Shown piece after piece: positions 7,753 to 15,775 of a stretch of DNA of 22,861 bases; position 1 is the first letter of the stretch; each line of letters starts with the position of its first letter. This stretch comes from a virus. The notes beneath the pieces are model-generated. The model made no database searches and was not told the DNA's origin. It worked only from the letters and a program-made list of their open reading frames with translations. Both the position numbers and the translations under genes were made by a program. The DNA lies in IMG/VR virus record IMGVR_UViG_3300030430_001771, positions 1 to 22,861 of that record; one strand, given 5' to 3'.

Positions 7753-9060
7753 ATGGCAAACACAGTAAGAATTAAAAGATCAACTGGATCTTCTGCACCG
7801 ACAACTTTGGCAAATGCTGAGTTAGCGTTTGCTGAAGGTAATGAGATTGGTTATATCGGTATAGGAACTGGAGGTGCTGGAGGGTCAGCTACCACGATAA
7901 ATAAAGCATTTGGAAAAGGTGCTTTTTTCGATAAAGATACAACAAGAACTGCAAATACTATTCTTAGTGGCCCTACAACTGGAAGTGCTGCTGCACCTAC
8001 ATTTAGAGCATTAGTAGCTGCTGATATACCTACACTTCTACATACAAAGATTAGTGATTTTGATACAGGGGTTAGAACAAACAAATTAGATCAAATGGCT
8101 GTTCCTACAAGTTCAGTTTCATTAAACTCACAGAATATTACAAACTTAGCTGATCCAGTTAATACACAAGATGCAGCGACTAAGGGCTTTGTTGAGGCAA
8201 CTGCACAAGGACTTGATGTTAAAGATTCGTGCGTAGCAGCAACAACAGCAAACATAACAATATCTACTGCTCTTAATAATGGAGACACGCTAGATGGTGT
8301 TACATTATCTACTAATGATCGTGTTCTTGTTAAGGATCAATCAACAGCAACCCAAAATGGTATTTATGTTGTTGGGTCTTCTCCAGCGAGAGCAGCAGAT
8401 TTAGCTTCTGGTGCTGATGCTGCTGGTGTGTTTGTTTTTATAGAACAAGGAACAACTAATGCTGATAACGGTTTTGTTTGTACAAGTAATAAAGGTTCAG
8501 CAGTTACGGGTACAAATAATTTAACTTTTGCACAATTTTCTGGTGCTGGTCAGATTACAGCAGCAGATGGCTTACAAAAGTCAGGAAATACATTATCAGT
8601 TGATCTTAAATCAAATGGTGGACTTGTTATTGAATCTGCTGAAATTGCTGTTGATCTTGCTGCTAGTTCTATAACAGGAACACTTGCAGTTGGAGATGGT
8701 GGTACTGGAGCTACAACAGCTTCTAACGCAAGATCAAACTTAGGTTTAGTGATTGGCACAGATGTTGAGCCTCATAGCGATCAACTAACAGAACTTTCAA
8801 GTATGGGTCAAACTACAGCTAACTCTTTAGCTGATTTAAGTGCTGCTGAAGTTCAAATATTAGATGGTGCGGTAGTCACAACAGCAGAATTAAATATTTT
8901 AGATGGTGATACATCAGCAACGTCAACAACACTTGCTACGGCTGATCGCATGGTTATTAATGATAATGGCACGATGGTACAAGTTGCTTTGTCAGATTTA
9001 GTTACTTTTCTTGAAAACGGAAGTGTATCAGGTTTCGATATAGATGGTGGATCGTATTAG
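7753..9060 (+). CDS. Tail fibre protein (435 aa) with IKRSTGSS-type attachment head
   Basis: The N-terminus VRIKRSTGSSAPTTLANAELAFAEG is the short 'K/R-R-G/S-T' head that starts many cyanophage fibre proteins, attaching them to the tail. It is followed by shaft sequence with TILSGPTTGSAAAPTFRALVAADIP (about residues 68-95), a NLADPVNTQDAATKGFVE phage-fibre motif, LNNGDTLDGVTLSTNDRVLVKDQ, GTGATTASNARSNLGL and LTELSSM-type repeats. No collar or catalytic domain is seen, and the C-terminus is short and polar (FDIDGGSY). A GGAGG within the end of the upstream gene (about 7738-7742) serves as its ribosome binding site. Probably a homotrimeric shaft fibre without its own receptor tip. Confidence 0.75.
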   Translation: MANTVRIKRSTGSSAPTTLANAELAFAEGNEIGYIGIGTGGAGGSATTINKAFGKGAFFDKDTTRTANTILSGPTTGSAAAPTFRALVAADIPTLLHTKISDFDTGVRTNKLDQMAVPTSSVSLNSQNITNLADPVNTQDAATKGFVEATAQGLDVKDSCVAATTANITISTALNNGDTLDGVTLSTNDRVLVKDQSTATQNGIYVVGSSPARAADLASGADAAGVFVFIEQGTTNADNGFVCTSNKGSAVTGTNNLTFAQFSGAGQITAADGLQKSGNTLSVDLKSNGGLVIESAEIAVDLAASSITGTLAVGDGGTGATTASNARSNLGLVIGTDVEPHSDQLTELSSMGQTTANSLADLSAAEVQILDGAVVTTAELNILDGDTSATSTTLATADRMVINDNGTMVQVALSDLVTFLENGSVSGFDIDGGSY

Positions 9061-9064
9061 CCAT

Positions 9065-9070
9065 AGGAGG
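9065..9070 (+). promoter_or_regulatory. Consensus ribosome binding site AGGAGG
   Basis: AGGAGG lies 9 nt upstream of ATG 9080 in the only short spacer of the fibre run. It is the strongest Shine-Dalgarno sequence near a structural gene here and fixes the start of the 806-aa fibre. Confidence 0.7.
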
Positions 9071-9079
9071 TAAAAGCCA

Positions 9080-11500
9080 ATGGCTAATGTCATTAAACTC
9101 AAAAGAGGTTCTGGTAGTGATCCTACTGCTAATGATTTAGTTGTTGGAGAAGTAGCGGTAAGAACTGATACTGGAAAATTATTTACAAAAAAAGATAATG
9201 GCACTATTGCAGAGATAAGTGGTGCTGGGGGATCAGATATATTTATAAATACATTATCATCCTCATCTGGCTCTGGCGGTGGTAGTGCTACCTTTAATGG
9301 TACTGCAACTAGATTTACTCTCAGCAATCCACCAGATGTATCAGCACAACAATTATTAGTAAGTGTTAATGGTGTAGTACAAAAACCTAACGCTGGAACA
9401 AGTCCTAGTACAGGATTTGCAGTAGATGGAAATGATATTATTTTTGCTTCTGCACCTGAGACAGGAGCTAGTTTTTTTATCGTAACTTATGGAACTATTG
9501 GATTAGGAATACCAGCAGATAACAGCGTTACAACTGGAAAAATAGCAGATGGAACTATTGTAAACGCTGATGTAAATGCAAGTGCAGCAATAGCAGGGTC
9601 AAAAATAAATCCTAACTTTGGTAGTCAAGATATAAGTACAACTGGAAATTTAACTTTATATGGCACAAATCCAACAATTAGTTTTACAGATTCTAACGAG
9701 GATTCTGATTTTAGACTTTTTATAAATGCTGGTAAATTTAAAATACAAGACGCATCAAATTCTAATGCAGATCGTTTTACTGTCTTTACTGATGGACACA
9801 TTGATATACCGGGAAATTTAAACTGTGCTGATGGTCTTGATGTAACGGGTGAAATTACAGGCACAAGCCATCTAGATTTACCTGATAATGCAAGAATAAA
9901 ACTTGGAACAGATGATGATTTACAAATTTATCACGATGGGTCAAACTCTTATCTACTAGATGGTGGTACAGGATCTTTATTGTTAGCAACTAATGGAGCA
10001 AAAGTAGGAATAATGTCGAGTGGCGGTGTTGCAATAGCAAATTTTAACAACAATTCAAGTTGCGAGTTATTTCATACTGGATCAAAAAAATTGCAGACTG
10101 ATTCTCATGGAATTACAGTTTTTAGAGATACAGGTGACGCTTATACAATAGTTAGAGCATTAGAAAATTCGGGTAGTGCTGATGCTGCAATTAGATTACA
10201 AGTAACTAATGATTCAGCTAGAGGCATGATTCAGTTTGGGGATGGTTCTGATGCTGATGTAGGAAATATTATGTATCAGCATAATGATGAACGTATGAGA
10301 TTTTATGTAGGTGCTGTCGATCAATTTGAGGCAAATACAAACGGCATACAGCTAGATGATACGAAAAAAGCTCAATTTGGAAATTCTAATGACCTACAAA
10401 TTTATCACGATGGAACAAACAGCGTTATTGCTAATACTACTGCCATTTTTGCTTTGCAATCAAATGATTTACAATTAACAGATGTAACTAATTCACACCC
10501 ATATATAAAATGTGTTCGTGATGCACAAGTAGAACTCTATTACGACAATGCAAAGAAAGCAGAAACAGTAACAGGTGGATTTACGATTACAGGTACTTGT
10601 ACAGCTACATCATTTAGCGGTGACGGCTCAAACCTTACAGGTGTTGGTTCGGATTTAGTCAATGACACTTCTCCGCAGTTAGGCGGTGGTTTAGATACTA
10701 ATAATCACAATATTAGTTTTACTGATAATGATAAAGCTAAATTTGGTGATAGTGATGATTTACAAATCTATCACGATGGAAGTAATAGCTACTTATTAAA
10801 TTCTACAGGAAATTTAATTTTAAAAGATACTTCTGGTTCGATTTATTTACAGTCAACCAATGTATTTATACAAGATGACACTACAAACGAAGATATAGCA
10901 AAATTTATTGCTGATGGAGCAGTAGAACTTTTTTACGACAACAGTAAAAAGTTTGAGACAGTAAGTAATGGAATCTCTGTAACTGGTAATGTAACGCTAC
11001 CTGACTCAGCAGATGGAAATACAGGAAGATTTAAGTCTGGTGCTAGTGCAGATTTACAAATGTACCATGATGGCACAAACTCAGTCATTAAAAACTCAGA
11101 AGGAGATTTATTTTTACGAAATCATGCAAGTGGCGAGCTAAAATTACAGGCAAAATTTGGAGAAGCTAGTATTACTTGCAAACCTGATGCAGAAGTAGAG
11201 GTATATTACGACAACAGTTTGAAGTTCAGTACTCGATCTACTGGGGTTAATATTTTTGGACTTGCTGAAGTGTATGGCACTATTAGACCTAATGCGAATA
11301 ATACACATGATTTAGGTACATCATCTTTACGTTGGAGAAACGTCTACACCAATGACCTCAACTTATCTAACGAGGGCGGTGCTAATGACGTTGACGGAAC
11401 TTGGGGAAGTTATACTATACAAGAAGGAGCAGAGGATCTTTTCCTAGTGAACAAACGCAATGGAAAAAAATATAAGTTTAATTTAACGGAGGTATCATAA
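9080..11500 (+). CDS. Long tail fibre (806 aa) with DLQIYHDG repeats
   Basis: The N-terminal head VIKLKRGSGSDPTANDLVVGEVAVRTDTGKLF is the cyanophage-type fibre attachment segment. Residues about 155-175 carry NADVNASAAIAGSKINPNFG. The shaft holds four copies of D-L-Q-I/M-Y-H-D-G-x-N-S, each followed by a short beta repeat, and four copies of a second unit of the form V-E-L-Y-Y-D-N-x-K-K-x-E-T. The C-terminal part (RPNANNTHDLGTSSLRWRNVYTNDL...) resembles the intramolecular-chaperone-type fibre ends that begin with DLG/SLRW. The Asp/Gly-rich loops suggest metal-stabilised beta shaft. The stop overlaps the next start (TAATG). No enzymatic domain is seen. Confidence 0.8.
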   Translation: MANVIKLKRGSGSDPTANDLVVGEVAVRTDTGKLFTKKDNGTIAEISGAGGSDIFINTLSSSSGSGGGSATFNGTATRFTLSNPPDVSAQQLLVSVNGVVQKPNAGTSPSTGFAVDGNDIIFASAPETGASFFIVTYGTIGLGIPADNSVTTGKIADGTIVNADVNASAAIAGSKINPNFGSQDISTTGNLTLYGTNPTISFTDSNEDSDFRLFINAGKFKIQDASNSNADRFTVFTDGHIDIPGNLNCADGLDVTGEITGTSHLDLPDNARIKLGTDDDLQIYHDGSNSYLLDGGTGSLLLATNGAKVGIMSSGGVAIANFNNNSSCELFHTGSKKLQTDSHGITVFRDTGDAYTIVRALENSGSADAAIRLQVTNDSARGMIQFGDGSDADVGNIMYQHNDERMRFYVGAVDQFEANTNGIQLDDTKKAQFGNSNDLQIYHDGTNSVIANTTAIFALQSNDLQLTDVTNSHPYIKCVRDAQVELYYDNAKKAETVTGGFTITGTCTATSFSGDGSNLTGVGSDLVNDTSPQLGGGLDTNNHNISFTDNDKAKFGDSDDLQIYHDGSNSYLLNSTGNLILKDTSGSIYLQSTNVFIQDDTTNEDIAKFIADGAVELFYDNSKKFETVSNGISVTGNVTLPDSADGNTGRFKSGASADLQMYHDGTNSVIKNSEGDLFLRNHASGELKLQAKFGEASITCKPDAEVEVYYDNSLKFSTRSTGVNIFGLAEVYGTIRPNANNTHDLGTSSLRWRNVYTNDLNLSNEGGANDVDGTWGSYTIQEGAEDLFLVNKRNGKKYKFNLTEVS
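9920..11225 (+). repeat. Intragenic repeat family, DLQIYHDG units in the 806-aa fibre
   Basis: Four near-identical 20-nt cores of the type TTACAAATTTATCACGATGG lie at about 9920, 10394, 10760 and 11054, and a second unit (V-E-L-Y-Y-D-N) recurs between and after them to about 11225. Spacing between cores is irregular (about 290-475 nt), so the array grew by duplication of whole modules and divergence, not by slippage. The same cores recur in the 891-aa fibre. Confidence 0.8.
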
Positions 11501-11988
11501 TGGCTATATTTTATGGTGATGGTTCTAACTCTAATGCTGGTAGAATTATCCAAGTAGTAACTGGTGTTAGAACATCTGTTTTTTCAACGACAAGCAGTAG
11601 TTTTACTGACATAGGACTTTCAGCATCAATAACACCAAAAGAATCTGCTAGTAAAATCCTCATTTTTTTGACAATATATTCTTCATGTAATGACATTCAT
11701 AGTCAAAGATTGTTAAGAGGTAGTACTGCTATTGAAGTTGGTAATGCTAGTGGTAGTAGATCCAGAGGCTTTGGTGGTGGATTTTTTTGTGGTGAGGATG
11801 CAGATATAGGTACAATGTCAGGTACTTTTATAGATTCGCCAAATACAACCAGTTCAACAACTTACAAAGTTCAAACTCTCGTTGGTGGTGGTGGAACAGT
11901 TTTTTATGGTAGAGATAGAACTAATGGTAACAACTTTCAGCATACAAGAAGCATACAAAGAATTACATTAATGGAGGTTGCAGTTTAA
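11500..11988 (+). CDS. Small fibre-tip-like structural protein
   Basis: This 162-aa protein has beta-strand pattern throughout and the segment SSSFTDIGLSASITPKESASKILIFLTI, followed by Gly-rich loops (SRSRGFGGGFFCGED) and a closing RSIQRITLMEVAV. The 'S-x-I-T-P-K-S-A-S-S-K-I-L-I' core and the 'ITLMEV' end are, from memory, common in marine phage fibre-tip or C1q-like domains. It sits between two fibre genes and is translationally coupled to both (TAATG overlaps at each end, GGAGG upstream at about 11488). It may be a separate head for the 806-aa fibre. Function is inferred from fold pattern and position. Confidence 0.55.
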   Translation: MAIFYGDGSNSNAGRIIQVVTGVRTSVFSTTSSSFTDIGLSASITPKESASKILIFLTIYSSCNDIHSQRLLRGSTAIEVGNASGSRSRGFGGGFFCGEDADIGTMSGTFIDSPNTTSSTTYKVQTLVGGGGTVFYGRDRTNGNNFQHTRSIQRITLMEVAV

Positions 11989-12284
11989 TGCCAGAATACG
12001 ATCACGAAGCCATAAGAAAAGCTTATCCTTCAGCAGTCACTATTGATGATGATTTAGAAAATGGAGTTTTAGATGCTAATGGTGATCCTTTATCTATAGA
12101 TCAATCTTTGGTTGACGCTGCAAGGGTTGAACTTAATAAACTTTCTTATCAATATGATAGGAGTCAAGCTTATCCATCAATAAAAGAGCAGCTTGATATG
12201 CAGTATTGGGATAGTGTTAATGGTACAACAACATGGAAAGATACAATTGCTAAAGTAAAATCAGACAATCCAAAACCTAGCTAA
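11988..12284 (+). CDS. Fibre-assembly-like small protein (XkdW/tfa-adjacent type)
   Basis: This 98-aa acidic protein has the ending AYPSIKEQLDMQYWDSVNGTTTWKDTIAKVKSDNPKP. The 'AYPSIKEQLD-x-x-Y-x-D' motif is the hallmark of small phage proteins encoded next to tail-fibre genes and thought to help fibre assembly. The N-terminal half (YDHEAIRKAYPSAVTIDDDLENGVLDANGDP) is acidic and lacks catalytic motifs. It starts in a TAATG overlap with the upstream tip-like protein and ends 2 nt before the 891-aa fibre. The assembly role is a family-level guess; the match to the YPSIKEQLD family itself is clear. Confidence 0.65.
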   Translation: MPEYDHEAIRKAYPSAVTIDDDLENGVLDANGDPLSIDQSLVDAARVELNKLSYQYDRSQAYPSIKEQLDMQYWDSVNGTTTWKDTIAKVKSDNPKPS

Positions 12285-12286
12285 TT

Positions 12287-14962
12287 ATGGGATTAACACA
12301 AGTCACAGGAAAAGGTATAACTGACGGCACTATTTTCGATGTTGATGTTCATGCTTCAGCAGCGATAGCTGGATCAAAAATTAATCCAGCTTTTACTTCA
12401 GATGTAACAATTACTGAAGCTAACCCAGCACTAAATTTTGTTGATAGTAATAATAATCCTGATTACAGGATTTATGTAGAAAGTGGTTCTTTTTTAATTC
12501 AAGATGCAACCAACAGCAATGCAAATAGAATTGCTATTAATAGTGATGGTAATGTTACTGTACCGGGAAATTTTGACGTAGTAGGAAATATAGCTACAAA
12601 TGGAAATTTAAGTTTAGGAGATAGTGATTATCTCAAACTTGGAACAGGTGATGATTTGCAGATTTATCACGATGGCAGTCATAGTTATATCGAAGATGGT
12701 GGTACAGGTAATCTGATAATAAAAAGTGATTCAGTTGTAAGCATTAGAGGTACAACTGTTGCATTGAAAAGTGCTGGTAATACTGAAACCTTAGTGGAAT
12801 GTACTCAAAATGGTTCTGTAGACCTTTACTACAACAACTTTAAAAAGTTGGAGACAACTTCAACAGGAATAAAAGTAGACAGGATTGTAACTATTGATGG
12901 AAGTACTCCTCGTATTGCAATGAAGCCTACTGCGGATGAGCAGTCTCACAGAATAGAATTTTATAATGCTGCTGATTCGATGGTATCAAGAATATATGGA
13001 GATCCATCTACAGGAAATCTTGAAATACAAACTGGCTCAGGTGGTAATGAAACGTCTGTAAAGTGTATTGCAAATGGAGCAGTAGAGTTATATCACGATG
13101 ACAGTAAAAAATTTGAGACAACTAGCGGTGGAGCAAAAATTACTGGTGTTTTAGAAGGTGATAGTAATTTACTGTTAAAAACAGGTAGTGGTAGTAATAG
13201 TGTGATTTTGAAATCTAATAATGAATTGGAAACATTATTACAAGCTACTGTAAATGGATCGGTAGAACTCTATCACGACAATAGTAAAAAGTTTGAGACA
13301 ACCAGTTCGGGTGCTACTGTAACTGGTAATTTAACAGTCTCAGGGTCACTTACTAACGGAGTGACAGCAACAACTCAATCAGCAGGGGATAATTCTACAA
13401 AAGTTGCGACAACTGCTTACACAGATACAGCAATCGCAAATTTAGCTGATTCAGCACCTAGTACCTTAAATACATTAAATGAATTAGCAGCAGCACTTGG
13501 AGATGATGCTAACTTCTCAACAACTGTCACCAACTCAATAGCAACTAAAATGGCTCTTGCAGGGGGTACTTTTACTGGAGATGTGACATTTGATGGGGAA
13601 ACAGCAGGGAGAGATATTCTTTTTGATAGATCAAGAAATGCTTTAGTTTTTAAAGACAATTCTCTAGCTGAATTTGGAAGTTCAAATGATTTTCAAATTT
13701 ATCACGATGCAACAAATAGTCATATTAAAAATGCTACAGGTACTTTAATTTTTAGGTCTGACAATTATCAATTTATAGATAAAGATAATGGTGATGTAAT
13801 GATGAAATTGCTCCATGACGGAGCAGTAGAGTTATATCACGACAATAGTAAAAAGCTTGAAACAACAAGTGCTGGAGTCTCTATTGCTGGTACTTGCACT
13901 TTATCAAGTCATTTACTACTAGGTGATTCAGATGAGATAAAAGTAGGTAGTGGCGAAGATTTACTTATTTACCACAATAGCACTAACTCTTATCTTCAAA
14001 ACTCTACAGGAAACTTTTTTGTAGAAACATCTACTGGAGATTTATATCTAAAAACTTCAGGAGATGATATACATTTAAGAGCAGCAGATAACGTACATAT
14101 AGAAAATCAAGATGGTAGTGAAAAATATGCTTTATTTGAAAAGGATGGGGGAGTAGATCTCTACTACGACAACTTCAAAGCGTTTGAAACTACACCTTAT
14201 GGTGTGCAAGTTAATGATAATGACGGTAGTGTTCAAATTGATATGATAGACAGTTCTGGTCAAACTGGTTATTTATATGGTGCTGGTACTAATTTTGGAC
14301 TTTTAGATAAAAGTGGTAATTGGAAAGTAAAAGTTGCTCATAATGCACAAACAGAATTGTTCCACCATACAACTAAGCGTTTAGAAACAACCAGTTCTGG
14401 TGTAAACGTAGTTGGTGCATTGACAATAAATGGTGCTGCTTTAGGTGGTGGTAATCCAACAGGTACAGTAATTAGTTATGCAGGGTCTTCTGCTCCAACA
14501 GGTTATCTAAAAGCAAATGGCGATTCTATTCCAAACGGATCGGGTACTGTTCAAGGAGTTACTGAAGATTTTTCAGATTTATACGCAATCGTAGGATCAT
14601 CGTTACCAGATTTAAGGGGAGAGTTTGTAAGGGGTCTTGATGACGGCAGAGGTGTTGATAGTGGTCGATCAATTAGATCTTCACAAGGTAATCAAAACTT
14701 GTCACATTCACATACAACAAATAGCACTCTTGAACCCTCTAATAATAATAGTAAAGATTTGCAGGGTCAGTTTAACGGAGAAGAACGTGATGGTAGGCCA
14801 TTTGGTGTATTTTATACTGTTGGTGGTCGTGGTAGAGACTTTGACGGAGGTGATGGAGATTATATTGGTTTTGACGGAAGACACAGACATGGAACTACAT
14901 CAAATGGCGGTAGCGAGGCAAGACCAAGAAACGTGGCACTTTTAATGTGTATAAAGTATTAA
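12287..14962 (+). CDS. Long tail fibre (891 aa) with YHDG repeats and a collar tip
   Basis: The protein begins abruptly with GKGITDGTIFDVDVHASAAIAGSKINPAF, which aligns with residues about 150-175 inside the 806-aa fibre, so the usual IKLKRG head is missing. Three YHDG-type units (about 12656, 13691, 13961) and at least six V-E-L-Y-H-D-N-x-K-K-x-E-T-T-S units build the shaft. Around residue 360-420 lies TATTQSAGDNSTKVATTAYTDTAIANLADSAPSTLNTLNELA, a fibre motif seen in cyanophage proteins. From about residue 723 a collar-type tip follows (PTGYLKANG...PDLRGEFVRGLDDGRG...HRHG...GGSEARPRNVALL). HSH and HRH motifs may bind metal. The two halves suggest a distal fibre segment with receptor-binding end. 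Confidence 0.8.
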   Translation: MGLTQVTGKGITDGTIFDVDVHASAAIAGSKINPAFTSDVTITEANPALNFVDSNNNPDYRIYVESGSFLIQDATNSNANRIAINSDGNVTVPGNFDVVGNIATNGNLSLGDSDYLKLGTGDDLQIYHDGSHSYIEDGGTGNLIIKSDSVVSIRGTTVALKSAGNTETLVECTQNGSVDLYYNNFKKLETTSTGIKVDRIVTIDGSTPRIAMKPTADEQSHRIEFYNAADSMVSRIYGDPSTGNLEIQTGSGGNETSVKCIANGAVELYHDDSKKFETTSGGAKITGVLEGDSNLLLKTGSGSNSVILKSNNELETLLQATVNGSVELYHDNSKKFETTSSGATVTGNLTVSGSLTNGVTATTQSAGDNSTKVATTAYTDTAIANLADSAPSTLNTLNELAAALGDDANFSTTVTNSIATKMALAGGTFTGDVTFDGETAGRDILFDRSRNALVFKDNSLAEFGSSNDFQIYHDATNSHIKNATGTLIFRSDNYQFIDKDNGDVMMKLLHDGAVELYHDNSKKLETTSAGVSIAGTCTLSSHLLLGDSDEIKVGSGEDLLIYHNSTNSYLQNSTGNFFVETSTGDLYLKTSGDDIHLRAADNVHIENQDGSEKYALFEKDGGVDLYYDNFKAFETTPYGVQVNDNDGSVQIDMIDSSGQTGYLYGAGTNFGLLDKSGNWKVKVAHNAQTELFHHTTKRLETTSSGVNVVGALTINGAALGGGNPTGTVISYAGSSAPTGYLKANGDSIPNGSGTVQGVTEDFSDLYAIVGSSLPDLRGEFVRGLDDGRGVDSGRSIRSSQGNQNLSHSHTTNSTLEPSNNNSKDLQGQFNGEERDGRPFGVFYTVGGRGRDFDGGDGDYIGFDGRHRHGTTSNGGSEARPRNVALLMCIKY
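12656..14390 (+). repeat. Intragenic repeat family in the 891-aa fibre
   Basis: Three YHDG cores and six VELYHDN-type units recur here. One core is degenerate (LLIYHNST), so the array has decayed. Units are shared in sequence with the 806-aa fibre, giving a substrate for recombination between the two genes. Confidence 0.75.
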
Positions 14963-14985
14963 ATACTAGATTAATACTAAATTCT

Positions 14986-15014
14986 TTGATAGTATTGAAT
15001 AGTTCTTATATAAA
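14986..15014 (+). promoter_or_regulatory. Candidate sigma70-type promoter at the start of the accessory run
   Basis: TTGATA (14986-14991) is followed after exactly 17 nt by TATAAA (15009-15014), each one mismatch from TTGACA/TATAAT. Transcription would begin near 15020, at or just inside the 54-aa gene (ATG 15018), giving a leaderless message or serving the downstream genes. The region is AT-rich, so chance is possible. A weak AT hairpin (AATACTA 14973-14979 / TAGTATT 14990-14996) overlaps the -35. Confidence 0.35.
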
Positions 15015-15017
15015 TTT

Positions 15018-15182
15018 ATGGCTATTGATCCAAAGCAAAAACTTGAGGCACTTAATTCTGAGTTATCACAAGTTGCAGAAAATTATAATAAAGCAACTCA
15101 AGTTGTTAAAAATTGCGAGCAACGCATACATGAATTAAGAGGTGGCATAGCTGCTCTTGAGGAAATTATAGCTAAAAAGTGA
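15018..15182 (+). CDS. Small coiled-coil protein (54 aa)
   Basis: ATG 15018 opens a 54-aa frame starting MAIDPKQKLEALNSELSQVA and ending GGIAALEEIIAKK. It is almost entirely helical with a heptad-like spacing of Leu, Val and Ile, and is free of aromatic or catalytic motifs apart from one Tyr and one Cys. A coiled-coil dimer is likely. The stop overlaps the next GTG start (GTGA), which supports this frame over the overlapping 63-codon frame beginning at 14947 that has no such coupling and an unlikely composition. Function unknown. Confidence 0.75.
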   Translation: MAIDPKQKLEALNSELSQVAENYNKATQVVKNCEQRIHELRGGIAALEEIIAKK

Positions 15183-15775
15183 ATGTATTTACTCTCTTTC
15201 CTTCTCTTGTAGCAAAGATAAAAGTACAACATCACGAGGAACTTAAAAAATTATTAGTGCCATCATTAGTAAAGCAATATAAAGATAATCCTGATCTTGA
15301 ATTACCTTGGGCAAGATGGGCTAATACATGGAATATTAATACTAATATTTCTAGTAATTTAAGCTTTAGAAAGTATATAGATGAATGGATGCAACATTTT
15401 AATTATCCAAAAATTAATTACGATATTGCATATTGGACTAATATTCACGAGTGGTATCATTATCAAGAAGTGCATACACATATGACTAATAATACTTTTT
15501 TATCAGGTATATATTATGCACAATTTGATAAAAATGATAGACCAGTAGAGTTTATTAACCCAAAAGATCAAGCACTTACTTACACAACAGAAGTTTTAGG
15601 TAAAAAACTTGAGCATCCATTTTTTCAAAAATACTCTACCGATACAGGATTAACAATAGAAGAGGGAGACTTGTTATTATTTACTCCTGATTGCCGACAT
15701 TTTGTACCCTCATCAAAAGACAAACATGATCGACTAAGAATAACACTTAGCTTTAATGCACATAAAATAAAATGA
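15179..15775 (+). CDS. 2-oxoglutarate/Fe(II) dioxygenase (TIGR02466-like)
   Basis: This 198-aa protein begins at GTG 15179 in a GTGA overlap with the upstream stop; no in-frame ATG lies nearby. The core VHTHMTNNTFLSGIYYAQF (His99, His101) resembles the H-x-H...LSGVYY motif of the TIGR02466 (2OG-FeII_Oxy_5) family, followed by GDLLLFTPDCRHFV (distal His174) and DRLRITLSFN, where an Arg (185 or 187) would bind 2-oxoglutarate. The N-terminus LFPSLVAKIKV is typical of the family. These double-stranded beta-helix enzymes hydroxylate proteins or small molecules; phage substrates are unknown. It is followed by a second, unrelated oxygenase with a 4-nt overlap. Confidence 0.75.
   Translation: MNVFTLFPSLVAKIKVQHHEELKKLLVPSLVKQYKDNPDLELPWARWANTWNINTNISSNLSFRKYIDEWMQHFNYPKINYDIAYWTNIHEWYHYQEVHTHMTNNTFLSGIYYAQFDKNDRPVEFINPKDQALTYTTEVLGKKLEHPFFQKYSTDTGLTIEEGDLLLFTPDCRHFVPSSKDKHDRLRITLSFNAHKIK

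Noticed and set aside
3982-9864. Antisense frames at 3982-4308, 4918-5112, 5668-5907, 6140-6352, 7851-8084, 8091-8288, 8550-8759, 9028-9327 and 9625-9864
   Set aside because: These Val/Pro/Ser-rich frames mirror the Thr/Ser/Gly-rich fibre and J sequence on the opposite strand, the usual shadow of such codon use.
14973-14996. AT hairpin AATACTA/TAGTATT as terminator after the fibre operon
   Set aside because: Only A-T rich pairing with one C-G pair and no T tract; too weak to call.
14637-15138. Two + strand frames at 14637-14945 and 14947-15138
   Set aside because: The first is fully inside the 891-aa fibre in another frame. The second overlaps the 54-aa coiled-coil gene, which has coupling to the next start and better composition.
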